Numbered from the stretch's first letter, positions 46,980-59,685 are shown. The stretch: 64,000 bases of DNA from Oxyruncus cristatus (GCA_013399855.1 VXAY01002814.1:1472981-1536980), one strand, 5' to 3'. Numbers and translations: made by a program. The notes: generated from the sequence alone by a model not told the origin.

Positions 46980-48640
46980 AAATAAATTAAGTAAAGGCAC
47001 TAAATCTTTGTCTCATAAATGAAGGCTTCATCAGGATGAAATTGTATCTCACTGGTCATGGAATGAATAATAAATGAACCAGAGAATCTAGTGGATCGTT
47101 TCAAATGACTAATCTTAGTCAACCAGGTAAGTGAAGATGGCTATAAATTGGGTTAATTACTGTAGCTTGAGTTTTAGCTCAACAGCTCTTAATTTCAACT
47201 TTCAAAGGCTACACAAACCAATTTTGTACTCTTAGATTATAATGAGCAGTCTTTATTCTTTAATCAGTTCATCCAGTATCTGGCTGTCTACTGTAACATT
47301 CCTTTGAAGTCGAGAAAGATCTAACATAATTGAAGAAATGTCTAACTACTTGACTCTTTCTTTTTTTAATATAAAGGAATTAAACATTAATCAGACTTGT
47401 GCATCTCAATTAAGCCAATTAAAATTATCACAGAATGTAGTGCACAGAGCAATAGGTAGCTTTAATGTTTGAATATATTATCAACTTTTACCTAATGTTC
47501 CTTATTTAAGATGTTTGTTACTCAAAATGGAAACTCATGCAACCCATTAAAGAACACTATCATTGTTTAAAAAGTTTGACTAACTTAATTTACCTAGTGT
47601 AATTGCCCACATTTGTGCACAAGATATGTTAAAATTTCTTGCATTTAGTTATAAGTAGTTGCGGATTCTTTAGGTCTTCCTACGCCAGTCTAATTTCCAT
47701 ATGTTTTTGTGCTGATTGGGCCTTTTTATAAGAAAAATATTATGCACTATATCTGAATTAATTTCTGTCACAGGGAAGTATGGCTTAGTCTTTACTGGCT
47801 GAAGTGTGTAAGCAAAGTCCATATAATTACTAATAATTTGTAACAAGTGTTAATTGATAAACAACTCCCTCTGGTAGCTTAATTAAAGCTGTAGGATAGC
47901 AAGGCGATTTACAACTGGGATTGATCTCAATTAGTCAACAAAATCTGTGTAGTCTGTTCAAAGAAGAAGGAGGAAATTTAGCCTAGTGAGGCTTTGGGGA
48001 TTTTGTCTTGTAGTTTTCTTTTTTTTTTTAAGGAGAGAAATAAAATCACAAAGTATAGTAATGTTTTCTGCAGTTATCTACCCACTGTATACTATGCTTA
48101 TCTTTTACGCTACCCAGCATTTGTTCTTTCATTTGTTTGTTCATTGTCAGGTTACAGAACAATATTCAAACATTTCATTATACACAATGTGATAAAAAAG
48201 TAATTTCATACAGGGATGTACATTTTAAAATAACACCCCCAGGAGACCACAAACTAGAGAATGAAAAACATTTAAAATATGTCAGTTTTTGATCTTACTT
48301 AGAGATTTGTTTATAAACTGGCATTATGCAGCCTTAATTAAAAGATAACACAGGAAGGATGGCATTAGGGAATAACTGGATATGTGGAAGCACAGTGATC
48401 TTATAAAGTCAGCTATGCTGTTTCAGGATTCACTACTCTTTCATCATTTGGACTGATAGTAAGAATATAATCTATGAGTACTTGAAATTGCCCCTGTGGA
48501 ATAAAAAAAAGTGTCATCTCTGTTTAAACTAGATCACAGACTGGCTGCAAACAGCTGCTGAAACATTAATTAATTTGTTTGCAAATAAATCATGGATATG
48601 TACTAGCTGAAAATACAGATATAAACAAGCATGAATGTTG
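46980..48640. promoter_or_regulatory. Candidate conserved noncoding block rich in homeobox sites
   Basis: The block is long and repeat-free, with many TAATTA/ATTAAT cores (47405-47420, 47876-47890, 48565-48574). A CAGCTG E-box (48552-48557) sits beside ATTAATTAAT, a forkhead-like TGTTTGC (48576-48582) and GCAAATAAA. This density resembles developmental enhancers and fits the BARHL2-side gene desert. No alignment was possible, so conservation is only inferred. Confidence 0.3.
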
Positions 48641-51600
48641 TGCTCCTTAGATTACCTATGGATCCCTGGTTTGCCTTCATTTTTAAAGATAATTTTATAT
48701 GCACCAGCAAAACAAACACATAGACCAAATAATCTGAAAGAGCTGAGCCTTTTTATTAAAGTTGTTCTGTAGATACATCTATGTGCTGAAATGCAAATCA
48801 GTTTCAGTGCTTTAAAAAACACACATCCATTTTACATTTGTGTAGGACTGAACCTCATTTAAGAAAGATTTGTTAATCAAAGAGAATGAAATATTTTGGT
48901 GGAGGCATATGCATGTGGGTTTAACAAGTTTGCAGCTAAAAATATGGCTTGATGATTTCAGCTGTGCAATTTATGTTCCTCTGTATCTTGAATGCTCTTT
49001 CTGGTAGCTGTGTGGCATCCTATATAAATTCTGCATTATTTGGTACCTGCTTTTCACATGCCATCAAGGCTGCTGTTCAATGTCTGTGGATTGTTTAAAG
49101 AAACAGGCTGAATGCTAGCCTTGTAGATTACTGAGCAAGAGCTGAGGCAGATGTACCCAAACTTGCACTTGTAACAACACATGTGCTTCCTTGGGGCTGC
49201 CCTTGTAGCTTTTATGGTGCTTCTCATTGTAAGGGCAAATCCTTGACTCTTCCCAGTGCTCCCCTAGGCTCTGCATATGGTAGGCAGAGAGGAGGAAGAT
49301 GACACTGCAGGCCTTGCACTCTTGACATAAGCTTTATTTTCAAGAGTGGAAAAAAATAAAGGTTAGATTCTGCCAAAGGAGGGGACTTGCATATGCAATA
49401 TGAACAATATAGGGAGGCCTCTGGATACCAACTAACCTTCCAGTGGCAGGCTGCTCTGTAACAAAACAGACGTGTTCGTGGAGGTTGTAGGACATGGCCA
49501 GGGAAGGTTGCATGGTCCAAATTTTGCATTCTCAGAGAATGTTGTCTGCCTCACAGAGGTGTTGGGGATGACTGTCTTACATACACAGTCTTTTCTCTAC
49601 TTTTTTAAAAGGCTTTGTTTTGAATATTTTCCAATATGATGTGTCATTTCTAGTCTTTGGAAAATTCAGTGTTTGCCAGCAGGATAAAAATCCCATTTTG
49701 ACATGAAAAAATAAAGTCAGAACCCTGGGGAAAAAACCTCTATACAGGAGTTGATGCTGTGACTTGATGATGAAGATGTGAATTTGATTTTCTTCCTCCT
49801 TCTAGGGTGTATATGTTTTTGTGCACTAGCTGAACTGTCACGTAAAGGATTCTATTCCAAGCACATCCTGCTATGCAGATGTTTTTGTCAGTGGGAGTGG
49901 GCAGGCTTTCCGAAGTTTGAGCAATATTGATCTTTGGGTAATGACACTGCATTGTGCCTTAAGATCACCTTTTCTGTAGATAGTGCAAGCTCTGGTATTA
50001 GTTCCAAGAGCAGTTTTTGACTTCAGGGAGCATATTCCTGCAAAGCACTCGGGATGTACTGTTAGCACCCAGATATCACCTTCATACCTACTTTCATCCT
50101 GATAGAGAAAGCTTCAGGTCATTTCGTCTTTGTACTTGAATTAAATACAAGCCCTTTGCTTGTACTCTCAGAAAGCACTGGCTAGAGCACAAGTTTCTTC
50201 CAAATTCAAAGCCTGTTAGGGCTTTTTGAGAGGTTAATCTGACCACTCCAGATAGTGTCACAGTCATGTTTGTTTGCCACCCCTGCCCCAAGGTTCACCC
50301 ACCAGCTGCTCCAAGTTCAGCTATTTAGCTTCTTGTGGCATAGTATTTCCACTAGCCTGATTCTTCAGTGATATTCTCTGTCTAGAAGCTTAACTTTCAT
50401 ACATTTAAGGAAAGAAGGAGAAACTTTTACTTTATTTCCACCAGTAATACCAGCTTGACTCTCTTTCTGTGGAAGATCTGAACCTTTGTATTTTCTTTTG
50501 TAGAGTGGGGGAGGAAGTGTTCCTCTGAACTTGTGGGCAGGAACGGCATTATCTGCAAGCCAGTGACCTGAGGGAAACTGTGTGCTCTTACAAGTTATGT
50601 TTTTACATGAAGGATGGTGATGGCTTCTGGAAGCCAAATTATGATCCCCGGCCAAACTGCTTTGTTAAAGCAGGCAGTCTGGAGAGCAGGTTTCACTAAT
50701 GGTACAGTCAGGAGAGATCTCTGTATTTCCAACTGTAAACTCCAAAGAAACGTATAACCATCACAGTTTTTGATCAAATTAGGGACGTATAGATTTTGAG
50801 AAGTCTTTTTGCTTCTGTATTCTGAATATTCTTTTTATTGAACTTCTACTATATATACAATAATTTTGGATAAAATTTAAGCTTATTTGTGCTCACAGTG
50901 GTTAATAAAGTCAGTGGGCAGCCAGGGATGACCAAAGTTCTTAGAATCACTAGCACAGAGACTTTTTACTTGTTTGTCTGGCATTCCGGTTTGCCATACA
51001 CCATTAGTGGTTTTGGCTGTTACGATGTCTGGATTCATATGTAGTGTCTCCTAACCTACGTATAATATGCTGTCTGTGTGATGTAAACTGTTGTGTGGAT
51101 GGAATATGTGCTTGCAATTTAAGCCCTCCAAGCTGTCAGCCCACTTATGGGATGGGCTCAAACTGTTCAGTTTACCCATGTTATCTTGCCACAGTCCTTA
51201 ATAAGTCTCCAATGTATACCTTACAGAAGGAGACTTCCCTTTTTTTAATCTTCTTCATTTTAGCATGTAATGTAACCAAGAAGCAGAAATAAGGTGTACT
51301 ATTTGGGAAGTGGGTGATACCAGAGTAATAACCAAGTAAAAATTTGCTCACTGAAATTACTATATCTCCCTTGAGTTATCCTGGTGCTGAAGATCCTGGA
51401 ACCAGTGGCATCAATTAATCAAGCTTCTTTAGTTTGTGATGAAGATACTTACGGGGCTTTGTTACTATCTTGATGTTCTCTGCTCAAGATCAGTAAACTG
51501 TTACTATCAAGATGTTCTCAAGATCATAACTGAAGGTATAGCTTTTCATATGTTGGACTAAAATTGGATTGTCTTCTCAGAACTGACCCCTCTGTGGGTC

Positions 51601-53053
51601 TCTCAGGGCTGTTTTATTGTATCTTGCTGTTTGGGTTTTCAGTTGTGTTCTGCTGCCTGCCTCCTTCTTTTCCCGAGTTTGAAGTGCTATACATATGCAT
51701 TGACTTAAGGACACTTCAGGCAGAGTTGAATCAAGAGTTGGGGATTCAGCCTGGTAACTTTTCAAGTTACCCTGTGCTGCTAGTTCCTTCAAGAGCTTAA
51801 GTCCCCTCTGTGATCAGCTTTAAAATGCTTAATTTATTTATGTTCTTATTTCCAACCAGTGTCCCCAGCTCATCTCTTTTCTTTCTACAAGGGCAGGAGT
51901 CCCTCTGTCAGCACAGCCCACAAGCTGTCTGGAGGGCGTTACCTGGGGGCAGGCGACAAGGCGGGGGGCTCTTGATCACGCTGCCAGACCATGAGGAACT
52001 GTACTTAGGACCTGAATGAAGCCCTCCCTCGGGGTTTGTCTGCTTGTTGCAGCTAATTATAATTGTAAATTTGCCCTTAAAATGAAATTCTGTTTAAAGA
52101 GCAACTTTTGCCTTGGGGCAGCCTTGTAAGCGGAAAATACTTATCCAAAAAGCAGTTTGCTTGGCTTATGATTTCCTGTAATCCCTATATTGTTCTTTAA
52201 GATATTTGTATGAGAGTGAAGAATTGCTTTCCACAGCTCAGCCTCTCCTCTCTCCTTTATGTCTGATCTTGTACAGCAGTCATCACCTTTTGTTTTATGG
52301 TATCACAACCAGTTCCACAGAAATGGCTGGATGCTCCCAAGTTTTACATCTCCCAACAGGGTCTACCTTTTAAGCTACCATTTTCACAAATGAATGCTTG
52401 GGGCATGTCTCCTCAGGAATTTAGGCTCTTAGACCTTTCAGCATAGGACAGTTTAGATAGAATCACTTTGCCCAAACTACCACTTATTTTGGGCTAAACC
52501 ACAAGACTTATTTATCCTTGTGGCCACACTGCTCTACAATTTGGGGTCAAGAAGCAAAGAATAGTATCATGCTTAACTGAGGTGTGCAGTGATCTCTTGG
52601 CTATCTGAAGTCTGATTCACTATCTGAAATTAGGACAGTGTTATTTGCCAGTGATGTAAAGTCCTGTGCTTCTTTGGAAGATTTAAATAAATCTGAATGC
52701 ATGAAGCTATTTGTGCAAAATAGGCCATGGAATAATGGAGTGCAGCAGGTACAACTGCCAGTTTTCCAGCAGGTCTGGAAGACAGGGCTTCGAGCGGCAT
52801 GGGTTCTTTGTATTGGCACTTATCAAGAGAAAGTAAAAGGAATAACTAAGCTTAGCTAACCCTCCTCATTATCCCATGTCTTCCTGATTTATAAAGAGTG
52901 AGTTTCTGAACAGTTTTGACTCAGTTTATATCTTTGCTTCTTGATTAATAAGTTAAACATCAACTAACGGTTTCAGAGCCAGTCAGAAAAATGGAACTGC
53001 TAGGATTCAACCACAGGTAATTTGGTATCAGTTTAAGTATAGTGGATTAAAAC
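48641..53053. other. Intergenic DNA, no gene identified
   Basis: The sequence is unique. It includes a Cys-rich open segment at about 51065-51190 and a relatively GC-rich patch at 51880-52030 (GGGCGTTACCTGGGGGCAGG). Both were considered as exons and not accepted. No repeat family was recognised. Confidence 0.45.
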
Positions 53054-53086
53054 TTACGTAAGCTAAAATGAGAATCACTTACGTAA
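53054..53086. promoter_or_regulatory. Paired TTACGTAA sites
   Basis: TTACGTAA occurs at 53054-53061 and 53079-53086, 25 bases apart. The second sits in the perfect 14-base palindrome CACTTACGTAAGTG. TTAYGTAA is the known site of PAR-bZIP/NFIL3 factors (D-box). Function is inferred only. Confidence 0.35.
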
Positions 53087-55443
53087 GTGTGAAAGTGCAC
53101 GTAGATGGAAGCAAGCTGAGAATAAGTAAAGGAAAACATAATTAAAAATTAAAAGAGCCCCCAGAATGCTATTCTGTTCCAGAATGCCATATGGTCAATT
53201 GCTTGGCATCATCTTCCCAAATATGCTAGCAATACTCTACAGGTTGCTTAACATCAGTGCCCGGATAGGAGGCAATGGCTGAAATAGCATGATGTGAAAG
53301 AGGGAGCAGCTTGAATGCGTCCATCCATGTGTTGGCAGTCAGGCAGTGTTGGATTGCTTCAAAACGTGATGGTTGTGTTGGAACTTTCTTCAGTAAGAGT
53401 TCAGTAGGAACTGTTCAGACGTAAGCGATGTAAAGATGTTTTAACACTGTCCTTGGTTTGGATAGCAGCATTTTAAGAAAAATCTGCTAGGACTTCTTTT
53501 TTTGCATATTATTATTTATTTGTACAATGAATAATTATGTTTCTTGTCAAGGGGCCAAAACACACATCGAACTACTTAAGGGTAAGGAGTAAACAACACT
53601 TGTGAGTTATGACACATACTCAGAATAATGTAGGGAAACAATGAGGGATATTCTTGAAGCAAAACTAATTTTTGTTCTTGTATAACATCTTGAACAGAAC
53701 AGTGAAGGACATCAGAAATCCATTTCTTTATTTCAAAATTTGCAAAACAAATCCCTTCTTACACGTAGTATTTGTACAACATGAAATTATTATTCAATAA
53801 GTTGACATTTTAAACCTATTACCGCCTAAACCCATCTATTACTGAGCTATTCAGAGCACTAAGTTAACATTTACCAGAACATTCATCCTCACATCATGGG
53901 GAGATCAAGCTCAAATCCTTTATTTCATATTCAGATCTTGTTGGGTCAGGATTGAAAACTGCTACCTTTCTGATACTTTACCGAAAAGCCACTCTGAAAT
54001 CCACAAAAGAATTATTATCAAGTTACTGCAGTTATTCAGCTGAATGTTGACTTTGATATGTCAACTCTCTGATCTTTAATAGAAAATTGATGGTCTTGCA
54101 CTGAGGGTCAGTCATATGCATGACCAGGATAGGCCAAGGTTTGCATTAAATTACGCCCAGCCTTGCATTCTCATTCTCTGGCAGGCAAAGTCAAACAAAG
54201 CCAAATGGATCCCTTGTTAGTTTTGTTTTCTTCGTTGTTTTGTGTTGGAATATGGATTTAATTCTGTAATGGGTGACTGCTGGGCACAATCTGCTTTATT
54301 GATTTTTCTGGGGAAAGTTTTCATGCGAGCACGCAGAAGTATTAACTACATAAAAGCAACTGGTGCAATTTTTGTTCTCGTTGCAGTAGGTGTCTGTTAT
54401 ACCATTTATTCAACAATTGACTGTGTCGCAAAAAATCAGGTTAAATTTGTATTTCCAGAAATTTCTTCTTTTAGCCTGGGCTGAAGTTGTGAATCTCACT
54501 GTGGCTTTTTTTGGTTCCTGTAAATTTTGTGCTTGTGGTGACTGCAGTGAATCATGCAAACTTTGGCCCTTTTCAGCGCTGTTGGTTGTCAGTTCATCCA
54601 AAGTTGCATTTTTAACTTGTCTGAGGAAGGAATGCTGCATGGCAGAACTAGGATATCTATGGTCTAGGACTGCGCTTCGAATTCCAACTTCTAAAGTGTT
54701 GGCTGAAGCCACAGGGGGTTGGGTGAGCTACCGCACTGAGCATAATTTCTTTGATGTTGCAGATGACTATGTTGTATGGCAGCAACTAAAGGAAATGAAA
54801 GAAAGGGAATACATTTTCCTTTTAAAAAAAAAAGCTCACCAAAAAAACCTGTTCTTCAACTTCTGTTTCCTGCAACTGCTATTATGTAAACACCACATCA
54901 AATATGTGTACAGAGACTTGAATGGCACATCTTCTGGTCTTATATGTAGCTTTCTTCAAGGTTTTCAGGTTTGCTGTCCATTTCACACTGCTCAAAATAA
55001 TAACAGAAGATGGACACATGTCCTTTCTTTTTTAGAATGAACCAGAATTTTCATACCAAATTCTCACAGAAGATGATGGACAAGTTTGGACATATGCTGC
55101 TTTGGATAATGGCAGCAAAGAATGTCTCATTCCTTTCTGAGTGGAAGTTGGCCAGGATGGTTGCCAGTACAGTGGGCCTTGTCTGGACAGTCACACGGAG
55201 CATCTGTGCATTAACCAGTGCATCCCTTTTCTCACACGAAATCTAGAAAAGGTCCTGGATAGAAAGTAATAGTTTTTGAGGTATCATACCATCTTCTAAG
55301 TAGGCTGATCATGGAAAGACTCAATATACACAACTTGTGTCTGTTGTTTGTGTTGATTTTGTGTTAGTGTTACTTTGCCTAGGTTTTTCAAAGCCTTAAC
55401 TGGGAGGCAGCCAGCTCTCACTGAAATGCCATAGGATCTAATG

Positions 55444-55532
55444 TTCAGAAAACCTAACTGACTTAGGAAGACAAATCTCATTGACTTTCAGTAGGACTTA
55501 CATGCCTAAGTCGCTTAAATGCTTCTGAAAAT
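55444..55532. repeat. Old palindromic interspersed repeat
   Basis: The arms CCTAACTGACTTAGG and CCTAAGTCGCTTAAATGC face each other around CATTGACTTTCAGTAGGACT, with outer arms TTCAGAAAA and TTCTGAAAA. This matches, from memory, a palindromic repeat common in turtle, crocodile and bird DNA. It is diverged and probably a nonautonomous DNA transposon relic. Confidence 0.55.
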
Positions 55533-56316
55533 GCCAGCCTTGGATTTGAAAGCCGACCAAACATGTGTGCTAAGCACTTCCACAGAAGCAGACTGGTCAC
55601 AATACACTCTGCAGGACCAAGCTTCACAACAGATGCATAGAAGGCATTTAGCTGTTAGAAAAAGGGTGTCAGACTTTAGGACTTGAAGGGTACTGCACAC
55701 CCTAATGTAAGTATTAATGGAGCTCTTAATGCCAAGTTAAGAACATCAGTGAATATATAGGAATGATTTTTAGGAATAGCCCTTGTTACTACTTTGATGT
55801 GAATCTCCTTCATCAAACTCAGAATTAACTTTGCTGAAGTCAATAGACTTTTGCACCCTTGTAAGTGACTGCAGTCAGGCAGCCCTCTAAGTATATACGC
55901 TCTTTTAGAGCAAAATATACAGATTATAAATAACATCACAGGGAGACTGGGTCCGCTTTATCTCTGCCGTAATTCTTCTGATATGCTTTGAGTTGCATCA
56001 GGATAAATTTGGCCCACTGAGATTGGTATAAAAAAGCAGATAGTGTTTCTTAGCTAGAAGGTGCATATAAATCCCTGTATCTCTAACTTTGATCAGCTTA
56101 ACACTCAGCTTTCTGTGTGAATCCTTTACTTTCTCTCTTATTTCAGAGCAGCTAATGCTGGCAAATGCCTGTTGGACCTACAAAATTACAGTGCTGTACA
56201 GCAGAGGTACTGTGAAACTCCCAGAGCATACAGGTGATGCTCAGATCAAACTGTCTTTCTCCTCCTCCTAGTCTATGAAATTGTGTAGATGACTCCTTCA
56301 AATCTCTTTCATTTTA

Positions 56317-56413
56317 GAGCCTGATCCTGTGACCCACTGATTCCTCCCATCTCCCTTTAAAGCTAATGAGAGTCAAAAGTGCTCATCACCATTCATGGTG
56401 CAGGATCAGGCCC
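56317..56413. mobile_element. MITE-like element with 11-base terminal inverted repeats
   Basis: GCCTGATCCTG at 56319-56329 and CAGGATCAGGC at 56401-56411 are exact inverted repeats bounding about 70 bases with AGTCAAAAGTG-like text. The GATCCTG...CAGGATCAGGCCC ends resemble an old amniote repeat family I recall from turtles and crocodilians. Confidence 0.6.
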
Positions 56414-57628
56414 TTCATTATCCTTGGAAATAGTCCTTCTCTTCGGGATGATGAAACGGTGGTGTATCAGCCTTACCTGCTGATGGCAATGCCCCTTCAC
56501 GTTTGTCTTAAGATGCCTTGCTTTGTCAGGAGAAGGAAAATTTCTGTGTCTGCACCCCCCGCCCCAGTCATACATGTTATACAGCCATGCATGGCACCAG
56601 CCTGTTTTTGGTTTGTCCCTTAGGAAAGAAAAGATTGTATCCACTCTTTTAAATAGCTCATCATTTAATGCTTTTCTGTATAATTAGGAAATGATGTTCA
56701 TCTGACAAAGTACATTCATTAAATAATTTCAAAATAAGCCAGAGGCATTGTTTAAACGTAGTGTCAACATAAACTGTAAAAAATGTGCAGAATAGTTAAA
56801 TTTTAGCCAAAAGTGTATGTTAATGGAGCAAGAACACTAAATGTTTTTTCTGCTTTTTAAGGCATCGAACTATCTTTTAGTGCAAGTTCTGCCTCACAGC
56901 CAGATCTGGCCCCTTCTTCACCCTAGCCCTTTCATCTCCCTTTGTTCCATGTCTATGCTGAGACTGAGATTTTCCCACCTCTCTCAGTCTTACTGTGGCT
57001 CTGAAAGATGATTGCCTTCCGGTGAAGCCCTTTCCCCTTCTTCTGTACCCAAGCTCCATGTTCAATGAACATCAAAAAGCCTTATCATACCCTGATGGTT
57101 TAAATCTTTAAACAGAGAGTAACAGCCTGAGTACATCCAGACCCCTCACATCCTATAGTCTTGTCACTATGTGTTCCTGCAACAATTACCAGGAGAGGGA
57201 GGCTGCGGAGTGAATCAAGTAGCGTGTGTTGTCTCCCTGGACTCCATGCTGATGCTCTGATCAGGACTTCAGCAAAATTCTGTTTGAAATGAGAATAGAC
57301 TAATTTTCATCAGACTCTTCTCAGAGGAATCCCATGTGGGCTAGCATGCCAAGGGTCATCATTAGAAAACTGCCTTCAAAAGAGCTGAGGTTTCTTGTGG
57401 CAAAGCTTTTTCCCTTTACTAAATTTATAAACATTTATGTAAAAATGTATACATTAATTGTTCTGCTTCCTTGTATGCCTACAATGTAATGTCCAAAAAT
57501 GTACTTGAAGAAATACGCTTGTAAAAATAGCCCAAGTAAGGACAAAAATGTCCTAATTTTGACTGAAAATTCAGAGTACTGTGATCAAAGGATGCTGTAA
57601 CTCCCAGCTGTTCAAAGGGACTCGTATT

Positions 57629-57643
57629 AAAAAAAAAAAAAAA
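57629..57643. repeat. A15 homopolymer
   Basis: A run of fifteen A. Confidence 0.9.
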
Positions 57644-57760
57644 TCAGATGTGACCAAGAATAGAAAATAACTCATTAAGAGCTTAACTAGATGATGACAG
57701 GTGAAGCCATCAGTTGCTTAAACAGTGTAATGTTTTTCTAAGCAGTTTCTGTTATTTTTC

Positions 57761-57784
57761 TTTTTTTTTTTTTTTTTTTTTTTT
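57761..57784. repeat. T24 homopolymer
   Basis: A run of twenty-four T followed by CCCCCT. It could be the antisense poly(A) of a retroposed sequence, but no body was recognised beside it. Confidence 0.9.
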
Positions 57785-58737
57785 CCCCCTCTGGAATCAA
57801 TTTATACTTTCTAGAAATAATTTTGAGATTAAGTAAAGTTTGTCTGCTATGGAAAATAAACACATACACAAGACACTGGGCTGTGGAGTAATGAAGACAT
57901 CACTTTACTGCAGTTGCATTTTTTTAAGCATAGAGAAATTACTGAATTTATTTTACACTTCCTATTTATCAGTTTTCTTCTGAAGTAGTTGCAGCTCTTA
58001 AAAGACAAAAGAAGGGGAAGTCTGTAAGAAAAAGAATGATCTCTGGAAGTTTTAAACATTCAGACATAAAGAAAAGGTCTTTTCTCTGTCTTTTGAGACT
58101 TAAAAGCCATGAATGGTAGGTAGATACGATTCTCCTCATTTTTATAGCTATTGTTTAGCTACTACAGTGTTTGTAAAATGCATTAAAAAAATCTTTATAA
58201 TTCTCTTAAGCAGCTTAAATCCCTTTTCACTTTCCCCAGGCAAAACCTGATTCACTTGCATGTTTTTGGGCTCTGACCTTCACAGCACTGATCTCCCAAC
58301 AGTAGTAGCCAGTTTCTTATTCTTTAAGTGCTGGAGGAATCATGAAAAATTCAGACACTGGGTTTCCCTGAGACCAATCTGGTGGCTTTGTCTTTGTGCT
58401 AACTGCTGCTTTCTATGCATCATTCAAAAGGTACATACTGTTGTCAGCCCCTGAACTGCTACTTGGTGTTAAACATGAATATTTGTAGCTTAGCAAGGGA
58501 CTAAATTTAAAAAAATTAATATTTGACAACCTTTGAGAAGGCATTACTGGCATGAAACCATACAAATGAAAGACTGTATTTGTGAAAAATGGAAACTTTC
58601 TTCACTGGGGCAGTTCTAAACATTATGAGATCTGTTTTGAAACAGCTCTGATTGTTGGACTTTCTTCCTGATGCACAGATTATGATTGTACCAAAGAAAA
58701 TACTCTAGTAGATTTATTTTTTTCCTGTGTACTGCAG

Positions 58738-58841
58738 GGGAAAATTCATTCTGTGCATGTGCCACTAATCCTATCCGACCAGAAAGCAGAGAAAGATGGC
58801 GTATGGCTTATTCTGGCTACACATCAGAGATACATCCAATG
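58738..58841 (+). other. Exon-like segment of unknown transcript
   Basis: A long pyrimidine tract and CTGCAG precede 104 bases open in the frame GENSFCACATNPIRPESRER, then WRMAYSGYTSEIHPM. They end at ATG|GTAAAA. It enters in phase 1 and leaves in phase 0, which fits the next segment at 59564. No family is recognised, and a chance open stretch remains likely. Confidence 0.25.
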
Positions 58842-59563
58842 GTAAAATTGCCTTTTTCCACATTTCTTAATTAGAAATAGAAACGGCTTCAGCTAATAGA
58901 ATCTCTTATTAATAACAAAAGGAACTGCTAGCTCTCTAGTTCAAGTGGCATATCTGCATAACTTATAGCCTTAAGAGCTTGTAGAGTCACTCACACTCCT
59001 GGCAGAATGCCTTTTACTCTCCCATATTAATGAGTTGTTCTAAATTTAGTCTACTGTGACAAACTAATATTAATACAGTATTTTATGGCCCAGAGCATTG
59101 TTAATGCATAAGAATGAAACACTGAATCAGAAGAAGGGGAAAGGAGGCAAGATTACTTAGTATGATTGTCAAGATACAAGATAATCCAACTATGTAGATA
59201 TTAAGACTTAAATATAATACTCTGCTTATAGATTTATATTATGTGAAACATTTTCTATTATTTTAAATCCTTGCAGTATTAGTTTCTTATTTTCAAGGGT
59301 TTATAACTTGGCCATAAAAATTCACTCTGGGCTGAAGCTTGGCATACAAGGTCTTAACCTGGGAGCATTTTCTTAAGTAAATTTTCAAACAAATCTGTAT
59401 TTGTCTTTGATAAAAGTGGGACAACAGTCAACATATGACTGACTATATGTCGTTTTCATGACAGGTCTCAGAAGACAATGGAGACTAATAAGCAAAGCCA
59501 AGAAGAGTCTGTAATAAGATTTAATTGCTCTTTTTGTATTACTTTATTTTTTTCTGTTTGCAG

Positions 59564-59685
59564 GATATTAACAGAACAACATATTTGGCAGGTAGTGGCT
59601 CTTTAGATGTCGAAGTTTCTTCCACTGCAGTCAGAGGGAGTTCTGTCACTCTTTCAAGGGGAAGTAGGATACAGTACTCTATTTG
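59564..59685 (+). other. Second exon-like segment of unknown transcript
   Basis: A strong acceptor (TTTTTTTCTGTTTGCAG) precedes 122 bases open in phase 0. They encode DINRTTYLAGSGSLDVEVSS, then TAVRGSSVTLSRGSRI and a few more residues, and end at TTTG|GTACCT in phase 2. Phase matches the 58738 segment. No downstream exon continues the frame convincingly (the next good acceptor, near 60310, would create a stop). It may instead be part of a noncoding RNA. Confidence 0.25.

Noticed and set aside
49224..49529. 101-codon minus-strand open frame
   Set aside because: No domain, codon pattern or splice support; likely chance.
51065..51190. Cys-rich open segment (GICACNLSPPSCQPTYGMGS)
   Set aside because: It resembles an EGF-type repeat, but the Cys spacing fits no family I know and splice signals are lacking.
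52652..52748. Exon-like open segment (DVKSCASLEDLNKSEC...) with acceptor and GTACAA donor
   Set aside because: The donor is weak, no neighbouring exon fits, and such 100-base open stretches are expected by chance over 30 kb.
56877..57065. Arg-rich minus-strand open frame of 62 codons
   Set aside because: It is low-complexity translation of a C/T-rich stretch, without homology or splice signals.
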